NCBI GenBank assembly: GCA_904066235.2
Contig: CAJFCV020000002.1
Location: forward strand, 4,526,001 to 4,590,000
Source: Bursaphelenchus xylophilus
Taxonomy: Eukaryota; Nematoda; Chromadorea; Rhabditida; Aphelenchoididae
Length of the DNA stretch: 64,000 nucleotides
Direction: 5' to 3'
Positions 1 through 13,900 of this stretch are shown here, one piece after another. Both the position numbers and the translations under genes were made by a program. The first letter of the stretch is position 1; each line of letters opens with the position of its first letter. The notes below the pieces were generated by a model, which saw only the letters and a program-made list of their open reading frames with translations, was not told where the DNA came from and ran no database searches.

Positions 1-3000
1 GCAATTTTGCTGCAAAAAAGGTGAAACTTGCGGTGTTAAAATTTCATTTCGTGAGGTTTCGTATGGTATAGGTCACATCATTTCACTCCGACATCTCTAA
101 TTGACTTTTTTTCATTACTGGTGCCTAGTATAATATCAGATTGTTCGGCCTGGTACGGGCGCAATTTTGCTGCAAAAAAGGTGAAACTTGCGGTGTTAAA
201 ATTTCATTTCGTGAGGTTTCGTATGGTATAGGTCACATCATTTCACTCCGACATCTCTAATTGACTTTTTTTCATTACTGGTGCCTAGTATAATATCAGA
301 TTGTTCGGCCTGGTACGGGCGCAATTTTGCTGCAAAAAAGGTGAAACTTGCGGTGTTAAAATTTCATTTCGTGAGGTTTCGTATGGTATAGGTCACATCA
401 TTTCACTCCGACATCTCTAATTGACTTTTTTTCATTACTGGTGCCTAGTATAATATCAGATTGTTCGGCCTGGTACGGGCGCAATTTTGCTGCAAAAAAG
501 GTGAAACTTGCGGTGTTAAAATTTCATTTCGTGAGGTTTCGTATGGTATAGGTCACATCATTTCACTCCGACATCTCTAATTGACTTTTTTTCATTACTG
601 GTGCCTAGTATAATATCAGATTGTTCGGCCTGGTACGGGCGCAATTTTGCTGCAAAAAAGGTGAAACTTGCGGTGTTAAAATTTCATTTCGTGAGGTTTC
701 GTATGGTATAGGTCACATCATTTCACTCCGACATCTCTAATTGACTTTTTTTCATTACTGGTGCCTAGTATAATATCAGATTGTTCGGCCTGGTACGGGC
801 GCAATTTTGCTGCAAAAAAGGTGAAACTTGCGGTGTTAAAATTTCATTTCGTGAGGTTTCGTATGGTATAGGTCACATCATTTCACTCCGACATCTCTAA
901 TTGACTTTTTTCATTACTGGTGCCTAGTATAATATCAGATTGTTCGGCCTGGTACGGGCGCAATTTTGCTGCAAAAAAGGTGAAACTTGCGGTGTTAAAA
1001 TTTCATTTCGTGAGGTTTCGTATGGTATAGGTCACATCATTTCACTCCGACATCTCTAATTGACTTTTTTTCATTACTGGTGCCTAGTATAATATCAGAT
1101 TGTTCGGCCTGGTACGGGCGCAATTTTGCTGCAAAAAAGGTGAAACTTGCGGTGTTAAAATTTCATTTCGTGAGGTTTCGTATGGTATAGGTCACATCAT
1201 TTCACTCCGACATCTCTAATTGACTTTTTTTCATTACTGGTGCCTAGTATAATATCAGATTGTTCGGCCTGGTACGGGCGCAATTTTGCTGCAAAAAAGG
1301 TGAAACTTGCGGTGTTGAAATTTCATTTCGTGAGGTTTCGTATGGTATAGGTCACATCATTTCACTCCGACATCTCTAATTGACTTTTTTTCATTACTGG
1401 TGCCTAGTATAATATCAGATTGTTCGGCCTGGTACGGGCGCAATTTTGCTGCAAAAAAGGTGAAACTTGCGGTGTTAAAATTTCATTTCGTGAGGTTTCG
1501 TATGGTATAGGTCACATCATTTCACTCCGACATCTCTAATTGACTTTTTTTCATTACTGGTGCCTAGTATAATATCAGATTGTTCGGCCTGGTACGGGCG
1601 CAATTTTGCTGCAAAAAAGGTGAAACTTGCGGTGTTAAAATTTCATTTCGTGAGGTTTCGTATGGTATAGGTCACATCATTTCACTCCGACATCTCTAAT
1701 TGACTTTTTTTCATTACTGGTGCCTAGTATAATATCAGATTGTTCGGCCTGGTACGGGCGCAATTTTGCTGCAAAAAAGGTGAAACTTGCGGTGTTAAAA
1801 TTTCATTTCGTGAGGTTTCGTATGGTATAGGTCACATCATTTCACTCCGACATCTCTAATTGACTTTTTTTCATTACTGGTGCCTAGTATAATATCAGAT
1901 TGTTCGGCCTGGTACGGGCGCAATTTTGCTGCAAAAAAGGTGAAACTTGCGGTGTTAAAATTTCATTTCGTGAGGTTTCGTATGGTATAGGTCACATCAT
2001 TTCACTCCGACATCTCTAACTGACTTTTTTTCATTACTGGTGCCTAGTATAATATCAGATTGTTCGGCCTGGTACGGGCGCAATTTTGCTGCAAAAAAGG
2101 TGAAACTTGCGGTGTTAAAATTTCATTTCGTGAGGTTTCGTATGGTATAGGTCACATCATTTCACTCCGAAATCTCTAATTGACTTTTTTTCATTACTGG
2201 TGCCTTGTATAATATCAGATTGTTCGGCCTGGTACGGGCGCAATTTTGCTGCAAAAAAGGTGAAACTTGCGGTGTTAAAATTTCATTTCGTGAGGTTTCG
2301 TATGGTATAGGTCACATCATTTCACTCCGACATCTCTAATTGACTTTTTTTCATTACTGGTGCCTAGTATAATATCAGATTGTTCGGCCTGGTACGGGCG
2401 CAATTTTGCTGCAAAAAAGGTGAAACTTGCGGTGTTAAAATTTCATTTCGTGAGGTTTCGTATGGTATAGGTCACATCATTTCACTCCGACATCTCTAAT
2501 TGACTTTTTTTCATTACTGGTGCCTAGTATAATATCAGATTGTTCGGCCTGGTACGGGCGCAATTTTGCTGCAAAAAAGGTGAAACTTGCGGTGTTAAAA
2601 TTTCATTTCGTGAGGTTTCGTATGGTATAGGTCACATCATTTCACTCCGACATCTCTAATTGACTTTTTTTCATTACTGGTGCCTAGTATAATATCAGAT
2701 TGTTCGGCCTGGTACGGGCGCAATTTTGCTGCAAAAAAGGTGAAACTTGCGGTGTTGAAATTTCATTTCGTGAGGTTTCGAATGGTATAGGTCACATCAT
2801 TTCACTCCGACATCTCTAATTGACTTTTTTCATTACTGGTGCCTAGTATAATATCAGATTGTTCGGCCTGGTACGGGCGCAATTTTGCTGCAAAAAAGGT
2901 GAAACTTGCGGTGTTAAAATTTCATTTCGTGAGGTTTCGTATGGTATAGGTCACATCATTTCACTCCGACATCTCTAATTGACTTTTTTTCATTACTGGT

Positions 3001-6000
3001 GCCTAGTATAATATCAGATTGTTCGGCCTGGTACGGGCGCAATTTTGCTGCAAAAAAGGTGAAACTTGCGGTGTTAAAATTTCATTTCGTGAGGTTTCGT
3101 ATGGTATAGGTCACATCATTTCACTCCGACATCTCTAATTGACTTTTTTTCATTACTGGTGCCTAGTATAATATCAGATTGTTCGGCCTGGTACGGGCGC
3201 AATTTTGCTGCAAAAAAGGTGAAACTTGCGGTGTTAAAATTTCATTTCGTGAGGTTTCGTATGGTATAGGTCACATCATTTCACTCCGACATCTCTAATT
3301 GACTTTTTTTCATTACTGGTGCCTAGTATAATATCAGATTGTTCGGCCTGGTACGGGCGCAATTTTGCTGCAAAAAAGGTGAAACTTGCGGTGTTAAAAT
3401 TTCATTTCGTGAGGTTTCGTATGGTATAGGTCACATCATTTCACTCCGACATCTCTAACTGACTTTTTTTCATTACTGGTGCCTAGTATAATATCAGATT
3501 GTTCGGCCTGGTACGGGCGCAATTTTGCTGCAAAAAAGGTGAAACTTGCGGTGTTAAAATTTCATTTCGTGAGGTTTCGTATGGTATAGGTCACATCATT
3601 TCACTCCGACATCTCTAATTGACTTTTTTTCATTACTGGTGCCTAGTATAATATCAGATTGTTCGGCCTGGTACGGGCGCAATTTTGCTGCAAAAAAGGT
3701 GAAACTTGCGGTGTTAAAATTTCATTTCGTGAGGTTTCGTATGGTATAGGTCACATCATTTCACTCCGACATCTCTAACTGACTTTTTTTCATTACTGGT
3801 GCCTAGTATAATATCAGATTGTTCGGCCTGGTACGGGCGCAATTTTGCTGCAAAAAAGGTGAAACTTGCGGTGTTAAAATTTCATTTCGTGAGGTTTCGT
3901 ATGGTATAGGTCACATCATTTCACTCCGACATCTCTAACTGACTTTTTTTCATTACTGGTGCCTAGTATAATATCAGATTGTTCGGCCTGGTACGGGCGC
4001 AATTTTGCTGCAAAAAAGGTGAAACTTGCGGTGTTAAAATTTCATTTCGTGAGGTTTCGTATGGTATAGGTCACATCATTTCACTCCGACATCTCTAATT
4101 GACTTTTTTTCATTACTGGTGCCTAGTATAATATCAGATTGTTCGGCCTGGTACGGGCGCAATTTTGCTGCAAAAAAGGTGAAACTTGCGGTGTTGAAAT
4201 TTCATTTCGTGAGGTTTCGAATGGTATAGGTCACATCATTTCACTCCGACATCTCTAATTGACTTTTTTCATTACTGGTGCCTAGTATAATATCAGATTG
4301 TTCGGCCTGGTACGGGCGCAATTTTGCTGCAAAAAAGGTGAAACTTGCGGTGTTAAAATTTCATTTCGTGAGGTTTCGTATGGTATAGGTCACATCATTT
4401 CACTCCGACATCTCTAATTGACTTTTTTTCATTACTGGTGCCTAGTATAATATCAGATTGTTCGGCCTGGTACGGGCGCAATTTTGCTGCAAAAAAGGTG
4501 AAACTTGCGGTGTTAAAATTTCATTTCGTGAGGTTTCGTATGGTATAGGTCACATCATTTCACTCCGACATCTCTAATTGACTTTTTTCATTACTGGTGC
4601 CTAGTATAATATCAGATTGTTCGGCCTGGTACGGGCGCAATTTTGCTGCAAAAAAGGTGAAACTTGCGGTGTTGAAATTTCATTTCGTGAGGTTTCGTAT
4701 GGTATAGGTCACATCATTTCACTCCGACATCTCTAATTGACTTTTTTTCATTACTGGTGCCTAGTATAATATCAGATTGTTCGGCCTGGTACGGGCGCAA
4801 TTTTGCTGCAAAAAAGGTGAAACTTGCGGTGTTAAAATTTCATTTCGTGAGGTTTCGTATGGTATAGGTCACATCATTTCACTCCGACATCTCTAATTGA
4901 CTTTTTTTCATTACTGGTGCCTAGTATAATATCAGATTGTTCGGCCTGGTACGGGCGCAATTTTGCTGCAAAAAAGGTGAAACTTGCGGTGTTAAAATTT
5001 CATTTCGTGAGGTTTCGTATGGTATAGGTCACATCATTTCACTCCGACATCTCTAACTGACTTTTTTTCATTACTGGTGCCTAGTATAATATCAGATTAT
5101 TCGGCCTGGTACGGGCGCAATTTTGCTGCAAAAAAGGTGAAACTTGCGGTGTTAAAATTTCATTTCGTGAGGTTTCGTATGGTATAGGTCACATCATTTC
5201 ACTCCGACATCTCTAATTGACTTTTTTTCATTACTGGTGCCTAGTATAATATCAGATTGTTCGGCCTGGTACGGGCGCAATTTTGCTGCAAAAAAGGTGA
5301 AACTTGCGGTGTTAAAATTTCATTTCGTGAGGTTTCGTATGGTATAGGTCACATCATTTCACTCCGACATCTCTAATTGACTTTTTTTCATTACTGGTGC
5401 CTAGTATAATATCAGATTGTTCGGCCTGGTACGGGCGCAATTTTGCTGCAAAAAAGGTGAAACTTGCGGTGTTAAAATTTCATTTCGTGAGGTTTCGTAT
5501 GGTATAGGTCACATCATTTCACTCCGACATCTCTAATTGACTTTTTTTCATTACTGGTGCCTAGTATAATATCAGATTGTTCGGCCTGGTACGGGCGCAA
5601 TTTTGCTGCAAAAAAGGTGAAACTTGCGGTGTTAAAATTTCATTTCGTGAGGTTTCGTATGGTATAGGTCACATCATTTCACTCCGACATCTCTAACTGA
5701 CTTTTTTTCATTACTGGTGCCTAGTATAATATCAGATTGTTCGGCCTGGTACGGGCGCAATTTTGCTGCAAAAAAGGTGAAACTTGCGGTGTTAAAATTT
5801 CATTTCGTGAGGTTTCGTATGGTATAGGTCACATCATTTCACTCCGACATCTCTAATTGACTTTTTTTCATTACTGGTGCCTAGTATAATATCAGATTGT
5901 TCGGCCTGGTACGGGCGCAATTTTGCTGCAAAAAAGGTGAAACTTGCGGTGTTAAAATTTCATTTCGTGAGGTTTCGTATGGTATAGGTCACATCATTTC

Positions 6001-9000
6001 ACTCCGACATCTCTAATTGACTTTTTTCATTACTGGTGCCTAGTATAATATCAGATTGTTCGGCCTGGTACGGGCGCAATTTTGCTGCAAAAAAGGTGAA
6101 ACTTGCGGTGTTAAAATTTCATTTCGTGAGGTTTCGTATGGTATAGGTCACATCATTTCACTCCGACATCTCTAATTGACTTTTTTTCATTACTGGTGCC
6201 TAGTATAATATCAGATTGTTCGGCCTGGTACGGGCGCAATTTTGCTGCAAAAAAGGTGAAACTTGCGGTGTTGAAATTTCATTTCGTGAGGTTTCGTATG
6301 GTATAGGTCACATCATTTCACTCCGACATCTCTAACTGACTTTTTTCATTACTGGTGCCTAGTATAATATCAGATTGTTCGGCCTGGTACGGGCGCAATT
6401 TTGCTGCAAAAAAGGTGAAACTTGCGGTGTTAAAATTTCATTTCGTGAGGTTTCGTATGGTATAGGTCACATCATTTCACTCCGACATCTCTAATTGACT
6501 TTTTTTCATTACTGGTGCCTAGTATAATATCAGATTGTTCGGCCTGGTACGGGCGCAATTTTGCTGCAAAAAAGGTGAAACTTGCGGTGTTAAAATTTCA
6601 TTTCGTGAGGTTTCGTATGGTATAGGTCACATCATTTCACTCCGACATCTCTAATTGACTTTTTTTCATTACTGGTGCCTAGTATAATATCAGATTGTTC
6701 GGCCTGGTACGGGCGCAATTTTGCTGCAAAAAAGGTGAAACTTGCGGTGTTAAAATTTCATTTCGTGAGGTTTCGTATGGTATAGGTCACATCATTTCAC
6801 TCCGACATCTCTAACTGACTTTTTTTCATTACTGGTGCCTAGTATAATATCAGATTGTTCGGCCTGGTACGGGCGCAATTTTGCTGCAAAAAAGGTGAAA
6901 CTTGCGGTGTTAAAATTTCATTTCGTGAGGTTTCGTATGGTATAGGTCACATCATTTCACTCCGACATCTCTAATTGACTTTTTTTCATTACTGGTGCCT
7001 AGTATAATATCAGATTGTTCGGCCTGGTACGGGCGCAATTTTGCTGCAAAAAAGGTGAAACTTGCGGTGTTAAAATTTCATTTCGTGAGGTTTCGTATGG
7101 TATAGGTCACATCATTTCACTCCGACATCTCTAATTGACTTTTTTTCATTACTGGTGCCTAGTATAATATCAGATTGTTCGGCCTGGTACGGGCGCAATT
7201 TTGCTGCAAAAAAGGTGAAACTTGCGGTGTTAAAATTTCATTTCGTGAGGTTTCGTATGGTATAGGTCACATCATTTCACTCCGACATCTCTAATTGACT
7301 TTTTTTCATTACTGGTGCCTTGTATAATATCAGATTGTTCGGCCTGGTACGGGCGCAATTTTGCTGCAAAAAAGGTGAAACTTGCGGTGTTAAAATTTCA
7401 TTTCGTGAGGTTTCGTATGGTATAGGTCACATCATTTCACTCCGACATCTCTAATTGACTTTTTTTCATTACTGGTGCCTAGTATAATATCAGATTGTTC
7501 GGCCTGGTACGGGCGCAATTTTGCTGCAAAAAAGGTGAAACTTGCGGTGTTAAAATTTCATTTCGTGAGGTTTCGTATGGTATAGGTCACATCATTTCAC
7601 TCCGACATCTCTAATTGACTTTTTTTCATTACTGGTGCCTAGTATAATATCAGATTGTTCGGCCTGGTACGGGCGCAATTTTGCTGCAAAAAAGGTGAAA
7701 CTTGCGGTGTTAAAATTTCATTTCGTGAGGTTTCGTATGGTATAGGTCACATCATTTCACTCCGACATCTCTAATTGACTTTTTTTCATTACTGGTGCCT
7801 TGTATAATATCAGATTGTTCGGCCTGGTACGGGCGCAATTTTGCTGCAAAAAAGGTGAAACTTGCGGTGTTAAAATTTCATTTCGTGAGGTTTCGTATGG
7901 TATAGGTCACATCATTTCACTCCGACATCTCTAATTGACTTTTTTTCATTACTGGTGCCTAGTATAATATCAGATTGTTCGGCCTGGTACGGGCGCAATT
8001 TTGCTGCAAAAAAGGTGAAACTTGCGGTGTTAAAATTTCATTTCGTGAGGTTTCGTATGGTATAGGTCACATCATTTCACTCCGACATCTCTAATTGACT
8101 TTTTTTCATTACTGGTGCCTAGTATAATATCAGATTGTTCGGCCTGGTACGGGCGCAATTTTGCTGCAAAAAAGGTGAAACTTGCGGTGTTAAAATTTCA
8201 TTTCGTGAGGTTTCGTATGGTATAGGTCACATCATTTCACTCCGACATCTCTAATTGACTTTTTTTCATTACTGGTGCCTAGTATAATATCAGATTGTTC
8301 GGCCTGGTACGGGCGCAATTTTGCTGCAAAAAAGGTGAAACTTGCGGTGTTAAAATTTCATTTCGTGAGGTTTCGTATGGTATAGGTCACATCATTTCAC
8401 TCCGACATCTCTAATTGACTTTTTTTCATTACTGGTGCCTAGTATAATATCAGATTGTTCGGCCTGGTACGGGCGCAATTTTGCTGCAAAAAAGGTGAAA
8501 CTTGCGGTGTTAAAATTTCATTTCGTGAGGTTTCGTATGGTATAGGTCACATCATTTCACTCCGACATCTCTAATTGACTTTTTTTCATTACTGGTGCCT
8601 AGTATAATATCAGATTGTTCGGCCTGGTACGGGCGCAATTTTGCTGCAAAAAAGGTGAAACTTGCGGTGTTAAAATTTCATTTCGTGAGGTTTCGTATGG
8701 TATAGGTCACATCATTTCACTCCGACATCTCTAATTGACTTTTTTTCATTACTGGTGCCTAGTATAATATCAGATTGTTCGGCCTGGTACGGGCGCAATT
8801 TTGCTGCAAAAAAGGTGAAACTTGCGGTGTTAAAATTTCATTTCGTGAGGTTTCGTATGGTATAGGTCACATCATTTCACTCCGACATCTCTAACTGACT
8901 TTTTTTCATTACTGGTGCCTAGTATAATATCAGATTGTTCGGCCTGGTACGGGCGCAATTTTGCTGCAAAAAAGGTGAAACTTGCGGTGTTAAAATTTCA

Positions 9001-9342
9001 TTTCGTGAGGTTTCGTATGGTATAGGTCACATCATTTCACTCCGACATCTCTAATTGACTTTTTTTCATTACTGGTGCCTAGTATAATATCAGATTGTTC
9101 GGCCTGGTACGGGCGCAATTTTGCTGCAAAAAAGGTGAAACTTGCGGTGTTAAAATTTCATTTCGTGAGGTTTCGTATGGTATAGGTCACATCATTTCAC
9201 TCCGACATCTCTAATTGACTTTTTTTCATTACTGGTGCCTTGTATAATATCAGATTGTTCGGCCTGGTACGGGCGCAATTTTGCTGCAAAAAAGGTGAAA
9301 CTTGCGGTGTTAAAATTTCATTTCGTGAGGTTTCGTATGGTA
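1..9342. repeat. Satellite array, 160-bp monomer, left block
   Basis: The block is a head-to-tail tandem repeat with a period of 160 bp; the phrase gcaattttgctgcaaaaaag recurs at 1, 161, 321 and onward for about 58 monomers. Monomers are nearly identical. Differences are limited to a few marked sites: the poly-T tract (7 or 6 T, giving 160- or 159-bp units), ttaaaa/ttgaaa, tcgtatgg/tcgaatgg, ctaattg/ctaactg and cctagtat/ccttgtat. No open reading frame runs through the unit. The array starts before base 1, so its true length is unknown. Near-identity implies recent homogenisation by unequal exchange; any centromeric or heterochromatic role is inference only. Confidence 0.98.
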
Positions 9343-9635
9343 CACTGCTCGACAAAATTATAAATGTACCTTTAAAATCGCTGTAACTTTTGTGGTTGTC
9401 AATAAAACTGTGCCATATTTGGCTCCAATATGTATTAGTGTACTATAAATCCTGTACCAAAAAATTATTTTGGAAAGTTTCCACAATTTGGAAAAAAGTT
9501 GAAAAAACCGAAGTTTTGGTGATTTTCTTTGCGACAAAATTATAAATTCGCGCAATGTTTTGCAATTTTCTTGCGGCTGGTGCTGAAGCAAAGTAATTTA
9601 TTGGGCTTAGTGGAATTCTTGGGGGTCCTTCTGTC

Positions 9636-10000
9636 ATGCTACGAGGAAAAAACGGTGGTAAAATTTGTGAAAGGCGGAATTACGGCTCTGAAACGGCAAG
9701 GACCTTTAGCTTTGCAGATTTCGGCGCAGGTAGGCCATTCAGCCGGAGTTGTGAAGAACTACTCGACTCACTCGGAAGTCTTCAACACATCTAAACGTTC
9801 TGGCAAAAAAGGTTTACCACCGCGGCAAAGTCAAGGCAAAGAATTCCGCCGAACTTCCATCTTCACCATCTCTGGTTCTCATATAGAGCAGGAAACAGGT
9901 CTCAATTGTTGCAGCATAGCTATGCTGAGGGCCCTAAGACACAGCGATGTCATCACTGGACGCCATATGAAATCATGCCCCAAGCTGGCCTAGGTTCGGT
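9636..10000 (+). pseudogene. Relic N-terminal Tc1-like transposase, left arm
   Basis: Translation from the ATG at 9636 gives MLRGKN, like the start of Tc1-family transposases. After a frame change it continues with a helix-turn-helix-like stretch (VGHSAGVVKNY, then a KRSGK motif) as in the first DNA-binding domain of Tc1/Tc3 transposases. Further on, a segment ending in RHMKSCPKL resembles the end of the second HTH region. Frameshifts separate these blocks and the DDE/D catalytic core is missing. The family call is from pattern memory of Tc1/Tc3 proteins; no alignment was run. Confidence 0.7.
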
Positions 10001-10254
10001 TAGCGCGCGACCAAAATTGGCCAAGGTTACTTTGACAAGACAGGTCCTCCAACATTACGGCACAAGAAGTAACGCGGTTCTCTTCTGATGTAATGACGGT
10101 AATATGTGCTATGTGTGAAAGCGTCGAGGACATCGTCTGACCATGCAATCTCGAAGGAATTCGGTACTGCAACGATGATAAACCGACCCTTGACTACTCA
10201 AACTGTTTTGTCAAAGTAACCTTGGCCAATTTTGGTCGCGCGCTAACCGAACCG

Positions 10255-10610
10255 AGGCCAGCTTGGGGCACGATTTCATATGGCGTCCAGTGATTACATC
10301 GCTGTGTCTTAGGGCCCTCAGCATAGCTATGCTGCAACAATTGAGACCTGTTTCCTGCTCTATATGGGACCCAGAGATGGTGGAGATGGAAGTTCGGCGG
10401 AATTCTTTGCCTTGACTCTGCCGCGGTGGTAAACCTTTTTTGCCAGAACGTTTAGATGTGTTGAAGACTTCCGAGTGAGTTCAGTAGTTCTTCACAACTC
10501 CGGCTGAATGGCCTGCCTGCGCCGAAATCTGCGAAACTTAAGGTCCTTGCCGTTTCAGAGCCGTAATTCCGCCCTTCACAAATTTTACCACCGTTTTTTC
10601 CTCGTAGCAT
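10255..10610 (-). pseudogene. Mirror-image relic transposase N-terminus, right arm
   Basis: This is the inverted copy of the relic in the left arm, read on the opposite strand from an ATG at 10610. It carries the same decayed HTH-coding sequence with separate substitutions and small indels. Having two N-terminal fragments facing inward, and no C-terminal half anywhere, shows that both outer ends of this element derive from the same end of the parent transposon. Confidence 0.65.
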
Positions 10611-10903
10611 GACAGAAGGATCTCTAAGAATACCACCAAGCCCAATAAATTACTTTGCTTCAGCACCAGCGGCAAGAAAATTGCAAAACGTTGCGCGAAT
10701 TTATAATTTTGTCGCAAAGAAAATCACAAAAATCTCGGTTTTTTCAACTTTTTTCCAAATTGTGGAAACTTTCCAAAATAACTTTTTGGGACAAGATTTA
10801 TAGTACACTAATACATATTGGAGCCAAATATGGCACAATTTTATCGACAACCACAAAAGTTACAGCGATTTTAAAGGTGCATTTATAATTTTGGCGAGCA
10901 GTG

Positions 10904-13900
10904 TATAGGTCACATCATTTCACTCCGACATCTCTAATTGACTTTTTTTCATTACTGGTGCCTTGTATAATATCAGATTGTTCGGCCTGGTACGGGCGCA
11001 ATTTTGCTGCAAAAAAGGTGAAACTTGCGGTGTTAAAATTTCATTTCGTGAGGTTTCGTATGGTATAGGTCACATCATTTCACTCCGACATCTCTAATTG
11101 ACTTTTTTTCATTACTGGTGCCTAGTATAATATCAGATTGTTCGGCCTGGTACGGGCGCAATTTTGCTGCAAAAAAGGTGAAACTTGCGGTGTTAAAATT
11201 TCATTTCGTGAGGTTTCGTATGGTATAGGTCACATCATTTCACTCCGACATCTCTAATTGACTTTTTTTCATTACTGGTGCCTAGTATAATATCAGATTG
11301 TTCGGCCTGGTACGGGCGCAATTTTGCTGCAAAAAAGGTGAAACTTGCGGTGTTAAAATTTCATTTCGTGAGGTTTCGTATGGTATAGGTCACATCATTT
11401 CACTCCGACATCTCTAATTGACTTTTTTTCATTACTGGTGCCTTGTATAATATCAGATTGTTCGGCCTGGTACGGGCGCAATTTTGCTGCAAAAAAGGTG
11501 AAACTTGCGGTGTTAAAATTTCATTTCGTGAGGTTTCGCATGGTATAGGTCACATCATTTCACTCCGACATCTCTAATTGACTTTTTTTCATTACTGGTG
11601 CCTAGTATAATATCAGATTGTTCGGCCTGGTACGGGTGCAATTTTGCTGCAAAAAAGGTGAAACTTGCGGTGTTAAAATTTCATTTCGTGAGGTTTCGTA
11701 TGGTATAGGTCACATCATTTCACTCCGACATCTCTAATTGACTTTTTTTCATTACTGGTGCCTTGTATAATATCAGATTGTTCGGCCTGGTACGGGCGCA
11801 ATTTTGCTGCAAAAAAGGTGAAACTTGCGGTGTTAAAATTTCATTTCGTGAGGTTTCGTATGGTATAGGTCACATCATTTCACTCCGACATCTCTAATTG
11901 ACTTTTTTTCATTACTGGTGCCTTGTATAATATCAGATTGTTCGGCCTGGTACGGGCGCAATTTTGCTGCAAAAAAGGTGAAACTTGCGGTGTTAAAATT
12001 TCATTTCGTGAGGTTTCGTATGGTATAGGTCACATCATTTCACTCCGACATCTCTAATTGACTTTTTTTCATTACTGGTGCCTAGTATAATATCAGATTG
12101 TTCGGCCTGGTACGGGCGCAATTTTGCTGCAAAAAAGGTGAAACTTGCGGTGTTAAAATTTCATTTCGTGAGGTTTCGTATGGTATAGGTCACATCATTT
12201 CACTCCGACATCTCTAATTGACTTTTTTTCATTACTGGTGCCTTGTATAATATCAGATTGTTCGGCCTGGTACGGGCGCAATTTTGCTGCAAAAAAGGTG
12301 AAACTTGCGGTGTTAAAATTTCATTTCGTGAGGTTTCGTATGGTATAGGTCACATCATTTCACTCCGACATCTCTAATTGACTTTTTTTCATTACTGGTG
12401 CCTAGTATAATATCAGATTGTTCGGCCTGGTACGGGTGCAATTTTGCTGCAAAAAAGGTGAAACTTGCGGTGTTAAAATTTCATTTCGTGAGGTTTCGTA
12501 TGGTATAGGTCACATCATTTCACTCCGACATCTCTAATTGACTTTTTTTCATTACTGGTGCCTAGTATAATATCAGATTGTTCGGCCTGGTACGGGCGCA
12601 ATTTTGCTGCAAAAAAGGTGAAACTTGCGGTGTTAAAATTTCATTTCGTGAGGTTTCGTATGGTATAGGTCACATCATTTCACTCCGACATCTCTAATTG
12701 ACTTTTTTTCATTACTGGTGCCTAGTATAATATCAGATTGTTCGGCCTGGTACGGGTGCAATTTTGCTGCAAAAAAGGTGAAACTTGCGGTGTTAAAATT
12801 TCATTTCGTGAGGTTTCGTATGGTATAGGTCACATCATTTCACTCCGACATCTCTAATTGACTTTTTTTCATTACTGGTGCCTTGTATAATATCAGATTG
12901 TTCGGCCTGGTACGGGCGCAATTTTGCTGCAAAAAAGGTGAAACTTGCGGTGTTAAAATTTCATTTCGTGAGGTTTCGTATGGTATAGGTCACATCATTT
13001 CACTCCGACATCTCTAATTGACTTTTTTTCATTACTGGTGCCTAGTATAATATCAGATTGTTCGGCCTGGTACGGGCGCAATTTTGCTGCAAAAAAGGTG
13101 AAACTTGCGGTGTTAAAATTTCATTTCGTGAGGTTTCGTATGGTATAGGTCACATCATTTCACTCCGACATCTCTAATTGACTTTTTTTCATTACTGGTG
13201 CCTAGTATAATATCAGATTGTTCGGCCTGGTACGGGCGCAATTTTGCTGCAAAAAAGGTGAAACTTGCGGTGTTAAAATTTCATTTCGTGAGGTTTCGTA
13301 TGGTATAGGTCACATCATTTCACTCCGACATCTCTAATTGACTTTTTTTCATTACTGGTGCCTTGTATAATATCAGATTGTTCGGCCTGGTACGGGCGCA
13401 ATTTTGCTGCAAAAAAGGTGAAACTTGCGGTGTTAAAATTTCATTTCGTGAGGTTTCGCATGGTATAGGTCACATCATTTCACTCCGACATCTCTAATTG
13501 ACTTTTTTTCATTACTGGTGCCTAGTATAATATCAGATTGTTCGGCCTGGTACGGGTGCAATTTTGCTGCAAAAAAGGTGAAACTTGCGGTGTTAAAATT
13601 TCATTTCGTGAGGTTTCGTATGGTATAGGTCACATCATTTCACTCCGACATCTCTAATTGACTTTTTTTCATTACTGGTGCCTAGTATAATATCAGATTA
13701 TTCGGCCTGGTACGGGCGCAATTTTGCTGCAAAAAAGGTGAAACTTGCGGTGTTAAAATTTCATTTCGTGAGGTTTCGTATGGTATAGGTCACATCATTT
13801 CACTCCGACATCTCTAATTGACTTTTTTTCATTACTGGTGCCTAGTATAATATCAGATTGTTCGGCCTGGTACGGGTGCAATTTTGCTGCAAAAAAGGTG

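Larger units (their letters stand above)
9343..10903. mobile_element. Palindromic (fold-back) Tc1/mariner-derived element in the satellite
   Basis: A 1,561-bp insertion begins CACTGCTCGACAAAATTATA and ends with its inverse. The satellite reads gtatggTAtaggtc, and the element sits between two TA copies (9341-9342 and 10904-10905), the Tc1/mariner target-site duplication. About 700 bp at each end (9343-10043 and 10203-10903) are inverted copies of one another with scattered mismatches, leaving a unique centre of about 159 bp. Each arm holds the terminal repeat, about 290 bp of non-coding DNA, and a decayed N-terminal transposase fragment. The DDE catalytic domain is absent, so the element is non-autonomous. 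It looks like an inverted duplication of one end of a Tc1-like transposon; how it arose is inference. Confidence 0.93.
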
